Shown: piece by piece, positions 54,710 through 64,000 of the stretch | How the letters are laid out: each line of letters starts with the position of its first letter | How positions within the stretch are numbered: the stretch's first letter is position 1 | Source: Planctomycetales bacterium 71-10 | GTDB lineage: Bacteria > Planctomycetota > Planctomycetia > Isosphaerales > Isosphaeraceae | DNA: 64,000 nucleotides | Direction: 5' to 3' | Assembly: GCA_001898385.1 (NCBI GenBank) | Contig: MKTT01000083.1 | Coordinates: 25,937-89,936 of the forward strand | The notes under the pieces: model-generated | What the model saw: the letters and a program-made list of their open reading frames with translations, nothing else | Databases searched by the model: none | Told to the model about the DNA's origin: nothing | Position numbers and translations under genes: made by a program

Positions 54710-57700
54710 ATGATCGTCGTCCGACCGCGAAAGTCGTCGCAGGGGCCGTCCGAATCGAACAGGCGGCGGGCCGTCCGGCCCCGCCCTGAGCTGCTGGAGG
54801 ACCGGGTGGTCATGGCGACCGGCCCGTACTACCTCCAGGCCACGCTGACGCCCTCGACGCCGACGCCCGCGACGACCTTCGGGACGAACGTGGCGCTGTC
54901 GCGGGCCGGCGACCTCCTGGTCGTCGGCGCGCGCGACAGTACGGCCGCCGAGCCCACGTCGTCCGGGACCGTCACGACGTACCAGCGGGACGGGACGTGG
55001 TGGTCGCCGTCGTCGATCCTGGCCGGGCCCGCATCGAGCACGATGTTCGCCAACGGGCTGGCCCTGAGCGCCGACGGCGGGACGCTCGCGGTCGCCTGGC
55101 GGGGCGACGCGCCGTCCTAGACCACGGCGGTCGAGGTCTACGAGCGCTCCGGCGACGGCTGGGTCGGCACCGCCAGCCTGGCCGTGCCGACGCTGGGGAT
55201 CCTCTCCGAGCTGGCGCTGAGCGCCGACGGGAGCGTCCTCGCGGTGGGGGCCCGGGACGGCTACTGGGACGAGGGGCTGCCGTCTCCCGGGTTCGTCCAG
55301 ATGTTCGCCGAGACGGGGGCGGGATGGGAGCCGACCGCGCGGCTGGTCGCCCCCGACGGCGTCTGGGACGATCGGTTCGGGATCTCGGTGGCGCTCTCCG
55401 GCGACGGCGGGACGCTGGTCGTCGGTGCGGTCCCCCCGGCCCCCGACCAGCCTTCGCGGGCGGGGGTGGCCTACGTCTTCGAGGACGAGGGCGCGGGTTG
55501 GGGCCTGGAGGGCCGGATCGAGTCGCCGTCGTACTTCGGCTTCGGCTGGGAGTCGACGATCAGCGAGGACGGCTCGCGGCTGCTGGTGCAGGGCTACGAT
55601 CAGGATCCGGGGTCCGTCCTCGTTCACGGGGTCGTCTACGCCTACGCCCGCGACGGCTCGACCTGGGACCTGGAGGCCCGGTTCGAAGGCGATGAGGAGG
55701 ATGTCTCGTTCGGCGGCGCCCTGGGCCTGGACGCGGACGGCTCGACGGGCGTGATCGGCTCTTACCAGGCCGACCTGTATCGTGGCGCGGCGATCGTCGT
55801 CCGGCGGACCGGCTCGGTGTGGACGCGAGGGGAGGCGCTCTCGAACCCCGGGCTCGGTCCGAACAGCGCCCTGGGGGTCTCCGTCGCGATCGGCGGCCGG
55901 ACGATCGCCGCGGGCGCGACGCGCGGTGTGGGCTCGGCGTCCCTCTTCTACGCGCCCGATGGCTTCGGGGTCGTCGCCGATCCGGTCGATCAGGCCGGCC
56001 ATCCGTTCGCCCCCGTCGCGTTCACGGCGACGGCCGCGGGGGCGGACTCGATCGCGACGCAGTGGCAGACGAGCGCCGACGCCGGCCTGACCTGGGGGGA
56101 CGTCCCCGGCGCGACCGATCCTCGGCTCTCGTTCACGCCGACGCTCGCCGACTCGGGCCGGTTGTATCGCGCCGTCTTCACCGACGGCGACGGCGCGACG
56201 GTCGTCACCCGGCCGGCGACGCTGACCGTCCTGGCGGCGACGCCCATCGTGACGATCGCCGCGGCGCCGAGCCGATTCAACGAGGAGGCGGTGTTCACGA
56301 TCGTCGTCTCCGCGACGGGGGAGGAGCCGGCGCCCGTCGGCGGCTCGGTCGAATTCGCGATCGGATCGTTCCGGACCACGGCGGCGGTCGTCGACGGCGT
56401 CGCCACGGTCCGGGCGCCGGCCCTGACCCTGCGGCCGGGCGTGGCGATCGCGACGGCCGACTACTCGGGCGACGCGCCTGACATGGACCCCGGCGCGACG
56501 AGCCTCGACTACAACGTCCTGAAGGGGGCGGCCACGATCCGCCTCTCCGTGGACCCCGCCGCCCCGTCCTACGGCCAGGCGATCGACGTCGTCGCCGCGA
56601 TCGACTACGGCGGGGCCGACCCGGGCGACGCCCCCCGGCCGACGGGCTACGTCCAGTTCGCCCAGCCGGGGCGAGACCTGGGGCTCGGCCCGGTGGTCGA
56701 GGCGGGGGGAGACGTCACGGCCGGCGTGGAGGCGTCCTTCTTCGGCCTGGCGGGGAACGTCGTGACCGCCCGCTACCTGGGCGACGACCTGTACGAGCCC
56801 TCCGCGATCGTGACGACGACGTTCGACCAGACGCCGGCCGCCACGATCCTCGTCGGCGCGGCGGCGCCGACGACCTTCGGCGAGCCGGTCCACTTCCGGG
56901 CCAAGGTCGGATCGGACTCGACGGCCCCGCCGACGGGGACCATCGTCGCGACGGTGCTGGACTCGTTCGGCGGGACCTTCCGCTATGAGCAAGCGGTGGG
57001 GGCCGGCGGGGTCGCCGATTTCGTGTTCGACGGGATGCGGGCTGGCCGGCTCTACGTCACGCTCGACTATTCCGATCCGGACGGCCGGTTCATGCCCAGC
57101 CGAGACTCCGAGACGGTCGACGTCGCCAGGGCACCGACCTCCATCGTGATGTCGTCTTCCACCGAACTCGCCGCGCCGGGGGGCTTGATCCGCTTCACGG
57201 CGACCGTCGTCTCGGCGATCACGGGCGCCCCCGTCGGTTCCGGGGGGGTGACGTTCGTAGCCAACGGCGTGGTCCTGGACTCGGTGTCGATCGACCCGGC
57301 CGGCGAGGCCTCGCTCTGGACCCGGCAATTGGCCGACGTCGGCTCCTACGCGATCGTCGGGATGTATGGGGGGTCGGAAGACTACCTGGGGAGCGATTCG
57401 GCCGTGTTCGTCCAGCACGTCGGCCCGTCGCCGGCCCTCCTGAGGCCCACGACGACCACGACGCTGACCACCAGCGCCTCCACCTCGACCGCGGGCGATC
57501 GGGTCGCGTTCACCGCGACGGTCGACAGCCCGAACGGCGGCCCGACGTGGGGGATGGTGGACTTCACGATCGGCGGCGTGATCGTGGCCACCGTGCCCGT
57601 GCAGCCGGACGGCCGGGCCACGCTGGAGACGTCGGCGCTGGTGTCGGGGGTTTACACGGTCTCGGCGTCGTTCCGCGGCTCGGACTACTACCAGTCGAGC

Positions 57701-58267
57701 GCCTCGCCCTCGCTGACGCAGACGGTCCTCCCGGGCGCGACGACGCCGACCACGACGAACACCCGGCTCGAATCGAGCGGCAGCCCCTCCCTGGTGGGGG
57801 ACTCGATCGTCCTGACGGCCTCGGTCTGGGCGCCCGACGGCGGCCCGAGGCCGACCTCGGGAGTGGTCCGATTCTACGTCGGACTGCAAGCGGAGCGGGA
57901 GGTGGCCGTGGACGCCTCGGGGCAAGCCGTGCTGCCGATCTACTCGTTCATCCCGGGCGAGTACCTCGTGACCGCCGTCTACCTGGGGGCCGACGGCCAT
58001 CAGCCCAGCCAATCCCAGCACCTCGTCCAGGTCGTTTCTCCCAGGCCGTCCGGAGCCGGCGCGACGATCGTCGAGGTCCCGGCGGGCCCCGCCATGCCGG
58101 TCGAGCCCGCCGCGCCCGCCGAGCCCGTCGGGCCCGCGCCGGCCTTGACTCGCCGCGAGCAGGCCCTCGCCCGGCTTCGGGCGAGGCGCGAGGCGGTGGC
58201 CGCGGCCCGGGCCGAGCGATTGGCGCGGCTCGCCCATCGCCGACCGCCGGCCGCGCGGATGCGGTGA
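54710..58267 (+). pseudogene. Large FG-GAP/Ig-like surface protein with internal amber stop
   Basis: One frame runs from ATG 54710 to TGA 58267 (1,185 codons) except for a TAG at 55118-55120, codon 137. Before the stop are the N-terminal motif R-P-E-L-L-E-D-R-V-V-M-A and two FG-GAP blades. After it the frame continues at once with V-E-V-Y-E-R-S-G-D-G-W-V-G and further blades, an Ig-like domain (T-Q-W-Q-T-S-A-D-A-G) and several Ig repeats, ending in a basic Arg-rich tail like its neighbour. No frameshift is seen in the 1,048 codons after TAG, so the lesion is recent, a sequencing error, or a read-through site. It starts 58 bp after a paralogue. Confidence 0.85.
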
Positions 58268-58273
58268 TCGAGA

Positions 58274-59293
58274 TCAGTCCGCCGCCAGGGGCGACTCCAG
58301 CAGCCGGAGCGTCCCGGCGGCGGCGTCCAACTCGGCCCGCACTCCGTACGGGAGGACGGCGTTGTGCGGGATGTGGCCGACGGGGAAGCCGATCACGACC
58401 GGGTAAGGACGGCCGGCGAAATAGTCGCGGAAGACCTCGGCCAGCTCGGCCTCGTCGGTGCCGTCGAAGCCCCCCAGGACCACGCCGGCCGGCCCTTCGA
58501 GCAGCCCCGCCAGGCGGATCTGGCTGAGCATGCGGTCGACCCGGTATCCCGGCTCATCGGTGTCCTCCAGGAAGACGATCCGGCCCTCCGTCTCGATCTG
58601 GTACGGCGTCCCGACCGTCGCCGAGACCAGCGTCAGGTTGCCGCCGGTCAGCCGGCCCGCCGCCTTCCCCGGCGTCAGGGCCTTCGGCGCCTCGGCGGGC
58701 GAGGGGGCGGGGATCGTCAGGCCGGTCGTCGCGTCGTCGGCGTAGCGGCCGGTCGTCAGCAGGCTCCAGAGGAGGTCGGCGGCGTACTTGTGCTCGGCCG
58801 ATTCGTCGTTCAGGTGCGACAGCGGCATCGGCCCGTGGAACGTCACCAGCCGGCACTTCGCGCCGATCGCCAGGTGGAGGCCGGTGAGGTCGGAGTAGCC
58901 GAGGACGATCTTGGGATGCTTGCGCAGGCCCTCGTAATCGACCCGGTCGAGGATCCGGGTGAGGCCGTAGCCGCCCCGGATCGAGAACACGGCGCGGGCG
59001 TCGGGGTCGCGGAGGGCCTCGTTCAGCTCGACGACGCGCTCGTCGTCGGTCCCGGCGAGGTAGCCGCGCTTGCGGCCGATCCCCTCGGGGACGACGACCT
59101 TGAAGCCCCTGGCTTCGAACAGCTCCTTGGCGCGGCGGACGCCGTCCATGTCGCCGGCGCTGGCCGGCGCGACGAACCGGATGACGTCGCCGGGTCGGAG
59201 CGGGCGGGGCTTGGCCCAGCCCTCGTCGGCGAGGGCGGGCGTCGTCAGGGCGGCGGCGATCAGGGCGAGCAGCGCGGGTCGGGCGGCGGGCAT
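58274..59293 (-). CDS. S66 family peptidase, LD-carboxypeptidase/MccF-like
   Basis: A 339-residue S66 serine peptidase with a signal peptide (A-L-L-A-L-I-A-A-A-L-T-T-P-A-L-A). The nucleophile S134 lies in I-V-L-G-Y-S-D-L-T-G-L-H; the Glu and His of the Ser-Glu-His triad are in I-V-F-L-E-D-T-D-E and G-F-P-V-G-H. The R-G-G-Y-G motif is also present. LdcA-type members trim muropeptides between L- and D-residues, while MccF-type members cut modified peptides; the exported form here favours a role at the cell wall. It follows the DMFase-like gene by 16 bp, so the two are probably co-transcribed. Confidence 0.88.
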   Translation of the reverse strand: MPAARPALLALIAAALTTPALADEGWAKPRPLRPGDVIRFVAPASAGDMDGVRRAKELFEARGFKVVVPEGIGRKRGYLAGTDDERVVELNEALRDPDARAVFSIRGGYGLTRILDRVDYEGLRKHPKIVLGYSDLTGLHLAIGAKCRLVTFHGPMPLSHLNDESAEHKYAADLLWSLLTTGRYADDATTGLTIPAPSPAEAPKALTPGKAAGRLTGGNLTLVSATVGTPYQIETEGRIVFLEDTDEPGYRVDRMLSQIRLAGLLEGPAGVVLGGFDGTDEAELAEVFRDYFAGRPYPVVIGFPVGHIPHNAVLPYGVRAELDAAAGTLRLLESPLAAD

Positions 59294-59309
59294 GGCGGGT
59301 CCGATCGTT

Positions 59310-60806
59310 TCAGGCGCGGGAGCGCATGCGTTCGAGGAGGTTGGCGGTGATCTGCTGGACCCTCGGGTCGACCCCCTTCGGGCGGGTGTAGACGTCGGGC
59401 ATGACGAACCCCGGCGGGCTGGAGAGGCCGGTGGCCCACCAGATGGTGGAGGCGTTGAAGACGAAGTTCTCCCTCGGCCCGGGGTAGACCGTGGCCGTGT
59501 AGACGCCCTCGCCGCGCGGGCTCTTGGTCGGGCCGCTGGCGAGGACTTCGAGGCCGGGGACGTCCCAGGGCTCGCCGTGCCACTCCCAGCCGACCAGGCC
59601 GCCGATCGAGTCCCCCTCCTTCATGCCCGAGCCCTGGAACAGCCAGTGGTCGGGGCGTCGGCAGGTCCAGTCGCCGCCGCCGGTGACGGGGAAGGTGCTC
59701 TGCGCGCCGATGAGGGTGGCCTCGTTGGGGCCGTTCTTCTTGAAGCGGGCCTCCTCGGGGAAGCCCTGCTCGATCTCCTCCTTGCGGGGCGATCCGAAGC
59801 GGCCGACGCGCTCGATGATCCGGCCGGGGCGGCCGTCGGCGGAGGGGTGGACGTCGACCACGCCGCAGATGCTGTTGCCGGAGAGGAACGCCAGGTTCAG
59901 GCCCTCGTCGCGGGCCCGCTTCATGTTCTCGAACATCTCCAGCGACCAGTACTCGTCGTGGCCGATCGAGATCCACCCCTTCGCCCGCCTCAGGCCGGCG
60001 GGGTCGAGGTGGGTGTCGATGTTGGAGATGTACGTCACGTCATATCCGCGCTCCTCCATCCAGTAGGCCAGCGGGAACTCCCACAGGAGCCACTCGCCGG
60101 AGCCGACCGAGAGGGGGACGTCGAAGATCTGGCAGTACTTGCCGTAGGGGCGGTCGAAGCTGGTCTGGACGTCGGGGCCCCAGTACCACTGCTTCACGCC
60201 GTCGTCGTAGAGGGCGAACTGCGAGGGCCAGCGGTTGTAGGCGTTCCAGGTGTTGTCCGAGACCTGGAACAGGAAGTCGGCCTCGCGGTCGTCGCGGACG
60301 ACGAAGACGACGTAGCTCTCCAGGCCCTCGCGCTCGGCCTTCAGCTTGCCGAGGTAGACGCCGCTGGCCCAGTCGTCCGGGATGGTGACGGCGACGGCCG
60401 GCTCCCAGAGGCATTCGCGGAGGCGCATCGGGCCGACCTCCGGGTCGGGCTGGACGACGCCGTTGAACGGGCCGAGCTTCTCGACCAGCCGGGCCCCCTT
60501 GCCCTGGTAGAAGCCCATCCGGAACAGCTCGATGGTGAACCGCGAGGCCGGGTTGGTGCTCACGTGGAAGGAGATCGACTCGCCGGGGCGGACGCTGGTG
60601 CGCGAGGCGTAGCCCTCGATCCCCGGGCTGCGGTACTTCGTGGCGGGGTCGACGCGGACGTTGGTGTTGATCCAGTCGGTCGTGCCGGGGCGGGCGTTCT
60701 CGGCCCGGATGCGGTCGGGGTCGGCGGGCGACGCGGCCCCCGCCTGGGCCAGCGCGGGGGCCAGGCCGGCGGCCGTGGTGGTCTTCATCCAGTCGCGGCG
60801 GTTCAT
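59310..60806 (-). CDS. N,N-dimethylformamidase large-subunit-like protein
   Basis: A 498-residue protein with a Tat-like signal (M-N-R-R-D-W-M-K-T-T-T-A-A-G-L-A). It has an N-terminal beta-sandwich part (about 55-175) and a C-terminal part with I-G-H-D-E-Y-W-S (residues 281-288), L-A-F-L-S-G-N and S-T-I-W-W-A-T-G-L, as in the N,N-dimethylformamidase beta-subunit family, whose iron site uses two Tyr and a Glu. No small subunit gene is adjacent, so true DMF hydrolysis is doubtful and another amide or a structural role is possible. ATG 60806 is chosen for the GAGG nine bases upstream; ATG 60824 is the alternative. Confidence 0.82.
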   Translation of the reverse strand: MNRRDWMKTTTAAGLAPALAQAGAASPADPDRIRAENARPGTTDWINTNVRVDPATKYRSPGIEGYASRTSVRPGESISFHVSTNPASRFTIELFRMGFYQGKGARLVEKLGPFNGVVQPDPEVGPMRLRECLWEPAVAVTIPDDWASGVYLGKLKAEREGLESYVVFVVRDDREADFLFQVSDNTWNAYNRWPSQFALYDDGVKQWYWGPDVQTSFDRPYGKYCQIFDVPLSVGSGEWLLWEFPLAYWMEERGYDVTYISNIDTHLDPAGLRRAKGWISIGHDEYWSLEMFENMKRARDEGLNLAFLSGNSICGVVDVHPSADGRPGRIIERVGRFGSPRKEEIEQGFPEEARFKKNGPNEATLIGAQSTFPVTGGGDWTCRRPDHWLFQGSGMKEGDSIGGLVGWEWHGEPWDVPGLEVLASGPTKSPRGEGVYTATVYPGPRENFVFNASTIWWATGLSSPPGFVMPDVYTRPKGVDPRVQQITANLLERMRSRA

Positions 60807-61224
60807 GTCGGAGGGCCTCGCCATCGCAAGCGTCCCGATCATCTCCCCCGCCGTCGGGGGGCCGACCCCACTATGGGCCCGGCGACGGGCCGGTCGCAAG
60901 GCCCGTGCGGCGTCCCGGGCGCGGGGCGTGTTGCCGACGGGCAACGCGCGGCGGCGCCTGATTAGGCGGTTTCGATGCGGAATGCCGATGCAGGAGCGAG
61001 AAGGGGGCCGGGCCGCGTGCAGATCGGGCGTGTTTCGTGGGCCGGCGCGAACTCGACGAGCGAATTGGGTGGCGGAGGGGCGATGCGTGCTGATAAATTT
61101 GCTTCGGCCGAACCTCCTCTCGCTCGCCGGGACCTTCGACCGAACCCTTCGCCGACCGCCGGGCGCGAGCCGCCGCGGGAGGCGTCGCCCTGCGCCCGGC
61201 CCCAACACCGACGGGACCTCCCCC
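60807..61224. other. Intergenic region between divergent genes
   Basis: 418 bp with no supported gene. It should contain promoters for the DMFase-like gene and the right-hand surface protein. No repeat copy of the window's families is seen here. Confidence 0.4.
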
Positions 61225-64000
61225 ATGATCTTACGCCGCACCTTCGACCCGCACCATCGTCCCGAGGCATCGAATCGACGGGCCCGCCGCGAGGCGGCGA
61301 GGGCGGGGCGGAGATGCCGGCCCGATCGGGAGCTGCTGGAGGGGCGCGTGGCCCCGGCCGTCGGGGCCGTGCCGACGGGCCCCCTCCCGCCGGCGGAGGT
61401 CGCCCCCGGGGCGGGCTCGACGCTCCCGCTGGGGCTCCAGTACGCGGCGTCCGAGACGATCGGCGCGGCGGATCCGGCCTACGCGATGGCGCCCGCCGGC
61501 GCGGGCTATGCGCTGGCGAATTCGACGAACGACTACGCGGCCCGGGTCGACGCGGGGGGCTTCTCGGTGGACGCCGGGGGGGACTCGTGGTCGCTGACGG
61601 TCTCCGGGGTCGGCTACGGCGGCGCGACGACGCCCCTGGGCTCCGGCGTCGCGACCGCGACCGCGAACCGCGTCGAGTACGACTACGGCCCGATCTCGCA
61701 GTGGTTCGTGAACGGCCCGCTGGGGCTCCAGCAGGGCTTCACGCTGGCCGGCCGGCCGGCCGGCTCGGGCTCGGGCGACCCCCTGACGATCGACCTGGCG
61801 CTGGGCGGGAACCTCGTGGCGACCGCGGATCCCTCCGGGACGAGCGTCACCCTGGCGCGGGCCGACGGCTCCTCGTCGCTGGTCTACGGCGGGCTGATGG
61901 CCTATGACGCCGCCGGCTCGGCCGTCCCGGCCCGGATCGTCGCGAGCGGCGGGACGCTCTCGATCCTCGTGGACGACTCCGACGCGGTGTACCCGCTGAC
62001 GGTCGACCCCTACGTCCAGCAGGCGCGGGTCGCCGGGTCGCCCGACAAGCCGCTGCAGTACTTCGGCAAGGCGGTGGCGATGACGCCGTCGGGGACGGTC
62101 GCGGCGATCGCCGCCACCAGCTCCCCGCCGACGAGCATCCGGGGGTCGGTCTACATCTTCACGACGAACGGGACGGCCTGGACGCGCGGGGCCGAGCTGA
62201 CCTCCAGCGACGGCGTCGCGGGCGACGAGTTCGGCACCTCCCTGGCCCTGAGCGCCGACGGCTCGACCCTGGTGGTCGGGGCCCGCCGCATGGCCGTGTC
62301 GGGCCGCGCGGCCCAGGGGGCGGCGTACGTCTTCCGCCGCAACAACTCGACCGGGGCCTGGTCGCAGGTCTCGAAGCTGACGTCCAGCGGCGGCGCGGTG
62401 GGCGACTTCTTCGGCTACTCCACGGCCGTCAACGCCAGCGGCTCCATCATCGCGGTCGGGGCGCCGCTCGCGGACGTGGGCGGGAACGTCGACCAGGGGA
62501 GGGCCTACATCTTCGCGGCGAGTTCGGCGACGAGCTGGACGCAGGCGGCCGTGCTCGCCGCGCCCGACGGCGCGGCGGGGGCGCAGTACGGGTTCTCGAT
62601 CGCGGTCGACTCGGCCGCGTCGGTCGTCGCGGTGGGCGCGCCGTCGGCCGACGGCTCGCGGGGGGCGATCTACGCCTACTTCCAGAATTCGCCGACGAAG
62701 CTGACGGCGGCCGACGGGGGCGGCGGCGACGGGCTGGGCTTCTCGGTGGCCGTGGACGACGACGGCTCATTCCTGGTCGCCGGGGCGCCCTACGTCGACG
62801 TCGCGGGTCGCGCCGACCAGGGGGCGGCGTACGTCTTCTCGAGGTCCTGGAATGCCTGGGCGCAGTCGGGGAAGCTGACGGCGGCCGACGGCGGCCAGAT
62901 CGGCTTCTCGGTGGCGATCGACCCCATCGGCTCGACGGTCGCGGCCGGGGCCCCGGCGACGGCCGTCGACGCGAAGGCGTCGGCCGGCGCCGTCTACGTC
63001 TTCGAACGGGGGGCGAACGCCGCCTGGGCCCAGGCGGCCCGGCTCGTCGCGTCCGACGCCGCGGCGGCGGCGCAGATGGGCTCGGCGGTCGCGGTCGCCA
63101 ACCGGACGGTGCTCGGCGGGGCCCCGTTCGTGTTCCCCTCGCCGGCCTCGTTCTCCCAGGGGGCGGCCTACTTCTTCCGCAACCCTCCGGCCCTCGCCGT
63201 GACCTCCAACCCGACGAACCAGACGGCCGCGGTGGGCGTCCCCGTCACGTTCACCGCCGCGTCGTCGGGCCCGGGGACCCGGACCGTGAGGTGGCAGTCC
63301 AGCACCGACGGCACGACCTGGACCGACGTGACCGGCGCGACCCAGGCGTGGTACACCTTCACCCCGGCGGCGGGCGACTCCGGCAAGCGGTTCCGCGCCG
63401 TGTTCGCCGACTCCGACGGCGACGCCGTCGCCACGACGGCCGCGCTGCTGACGGTCGTCAAGGCGGCGACGGTCCTCTCGGCCTCGACCGACCTGAACCC
63501 CCGGCGGATCGGCGACCCGCTGGCGATCACCGTCAGGGCCGCCGGCCCCGGCTCCATCGCCGCCTTCGCGACCCCGACCGGGTCCGTCTCCCTCTCCCTC
63601 CAGCGGGACGGGACCTCGGACGCGCCGATCCCGCTCGGGCCGGTCTCGCTTTCCGGCGGGCAGGCCGTCTTCAGCGCCCCCACGCTGGCCCTCGGGACGT
63701 ACACGATCACGGCGACCTACGCCGGCGACGGCGTCTTCAACGCCGCGACCACGACGACGAGCCAGGTGGTGGTGCGCGGGACGTCCACGCTCACGGCCGC
63801 CGTGCCCACCGGCGCCAGCCCCGGCCAGCGGGTGACGCTGGTCGCCACCCTCACCGCCTCCGGCGGCCTGGGGAACATGGAAGGGGGCGTCACGATCCAG
63901 GACAACGGGGTGCCGATCGGGTTCCCGCAGACGACGACGGTCAACGGGGTGACGACGGCGACGTTCACGACGTCGGCCCTGGCGGCGGGGACGCACCGCT
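61225..64000 (+). CDS. Large FG-GAP/Ig-like surface protein, 3' end outside window
   Basis: An open frame of 925 codons from ATG 61225 to the right edge without a stop. The basic N-terminus holds R-P-D-R-E-L-L-E-G-R-V-A-P-A, the same motif type as in the two paralogues upstream. A unique beta-rich region follows (about residues 60-260, ending Y-P-L-T-V-D-P-Y). Then come at least six FG-GAP blades (for example F-G-T-S-L-A-L-S-A-D-G-S-T-L-V-V-G-A), an Ig-like domain (V-R-W-Q-S-S-T-D-G-T-T-W) and the start of a series of Ig repeats. The Y-P-L-T-V-D-P sequence is common just before propellers in secreted proteins. The role is inferred as cell surface. Confidence 0.88.
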   Translation, partial: MILRRTFDPHHRPEASNRRARREAARAGRRCRPDRELLEGRVAPAVGAVPTGPLPPAEVAPGAGSTLPLGLQYAASETIGAADPAYAMAPAGAGYALANSTNDYAARVDAGGFSVDAGGDSWSLTVSGVGYGGATTPLGSGVATATANRVEYDYGPISQWFVNGPLGLQQGFTLAGRPAGSGSGDPLTIDLALGGNLVATADPSGTSVTLARADGSSSLVYGGLMAYDAAGSAVPARIVASGGTLSILVDDSDAVYPLTVDPYVQQARVAGSPDKPLQYFGKAVAMTPSGTVAAIAATSSPPTSIRGSVYIFTTNGTAWTRGAELTSSDGVAGDEFGTSLALSADGSTLVVGARRMAVSGRAAQGAAYVFRRNNSTGAWSQVSKLTSSGGAVGDFFGYSTAVNASGSIIAVGAPLADVGGNVDQGRAYIFAASSATSWTQAAVLAAPDGAAGAQYGFSIAVDSAASVVAVGAPSADGSRGAIYAYFQNSPTKLTAADGGGGDGLGFSVAVDDDGSFLVAGAPYVDVAGRADQGAAYVFSRSWNAWAQSGKLTAADGGQIGFSVAIDPIGSTVAAGAPATAVDAKASAGAVYVFERGANAAWAQAARLVASDAAAAAQMGSAVAVANRTVLGGAPFVFPSPASFSQGAAYFFRNPPALAVTSNPTNQTAAVGVPVTFTAASSGPGTRTVRWQSSTDGTTWTDVTGATQAWYTFTPAAGDSGKRFRAVFADSDGDAVATTAALLTVVKAATVLSASTDLNPRRIGDPLAITVRAAGPGSIAAFATPTGSVSLSLQRDGTSDAPIPLGPVSLSGGQAVFSAPTLALGTYTITATYAGDGVFNAATTTTSQVVVRGTSTLTAAVPTGASPGQRVTLVATLTASGGLGNMEGGVTIQDNGVPIGFPQTTTVNGVTTATFTTSALAAGTHR

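Noticed and set aside
51244..58237. Two open frames of about 1,200 codons on the minus strand
   Set aside because: They are complements of the surface protein genes with Arg/Asp/Gly-rich shadow composition.

Overview
The window looks like chromosomal DNA of a high-GC planctomycete, most likely of the Isosphaeraceae type (Paludisphaera/Isosphaera-like). The evidence is two DUF1559 prepilin-like proteins, an ECF sigma factor fused to a long sensory C-terminus, three giant FG-GAP/Ig-like surface proteins that share a short N-terminal LLE-x-RV-type motif, an N,N-dimethylformamidase-like secreted protein, and C- and G-ending codons throughout. The family placement is inference. I see no rRNA, tRNA, CRISPR array or phage module.

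Layout. 0-3.5 kb: TPR membrane protein (cut by the left edge), fluoride channel crcB translationally coupled to fucU, a DUF1559 protein and a small secreted protein. 3.8-10.9 kb: the ECF fusion, a DUF1015 protein downstream of ahcY, an SAH riboswitch in the ahcY leader, and an EF-P paralogue of the YeiP/EfpL type. 11-14.5 kb: two tandem secreted Gly/Met-repeat paralogues separated by a strong intrinsic terminator. 14.5-18.7 kb: a GNAT enzyme, an M16 peptidase pair (one catalytic, one with the zinc site lost) and a cobalamin-binding-type protein. 19-23.4 kb: a peroxide-defence locus (oxyR divergent from ahpC, then ahpD) split by an IS110-family element. 23.4-25.3 kb: clustered palindromic repeats, a small lipoprotein and a second DUF1559 protein. 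25.5-29.4 kb: a four-gene operon with inositol-phosphate synthase, two xylose-isomerase-like TIM barrels and an EboC-like UbiA protein. 29.6-32.4 kb: fabG-acpP-fabF. 32.5-40.5 kb: a DUF4159 protein, a TIM barrel, a methyltransferase, a duplicated and broken thioesterase region and an OPA-type transporter. 40.7-44.6 kb: nuoL-nuoM. 45-51 kb: small hypotheticals, a ferredoxin, a GNAT remnant, a fused M16 peptidase and a dicarboxylate symporter. 51.3-64 kb: three large FG-GAP/Ig surface proteins (one carrying an internal amber stop, one cut by the right edge), with an S66 peptidase and a DMFase-like protein between the second and third.

The most interesting signal is the IS110 element at 20341-21591. 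Its 251-bp 5' noncoding end folds into two guide loops as expected of a bridge RNA. The first loop carries two segments that match the left and right halves of the actual insertion target, and the second carries a segment matching the element's own right end. The target is the arm of a composite inverted-repeat family present at several other places in the window, so the uninterrupted target can be read from sister copies. The insertion keeps a CT core dinucleotide at both ends. The second clear regulatory find is the SAH riboswitch (long P1, P2 hairpin and pseudoknot all visible) in front of ahcY.

The genes otherwise form a housekeeping background: methyl cycle (ahcY), fatty-acid synthesis, respiration (nuoLM), peroxide stress (oxyR-ahpC-ahpD) and secreted or surface proteins.
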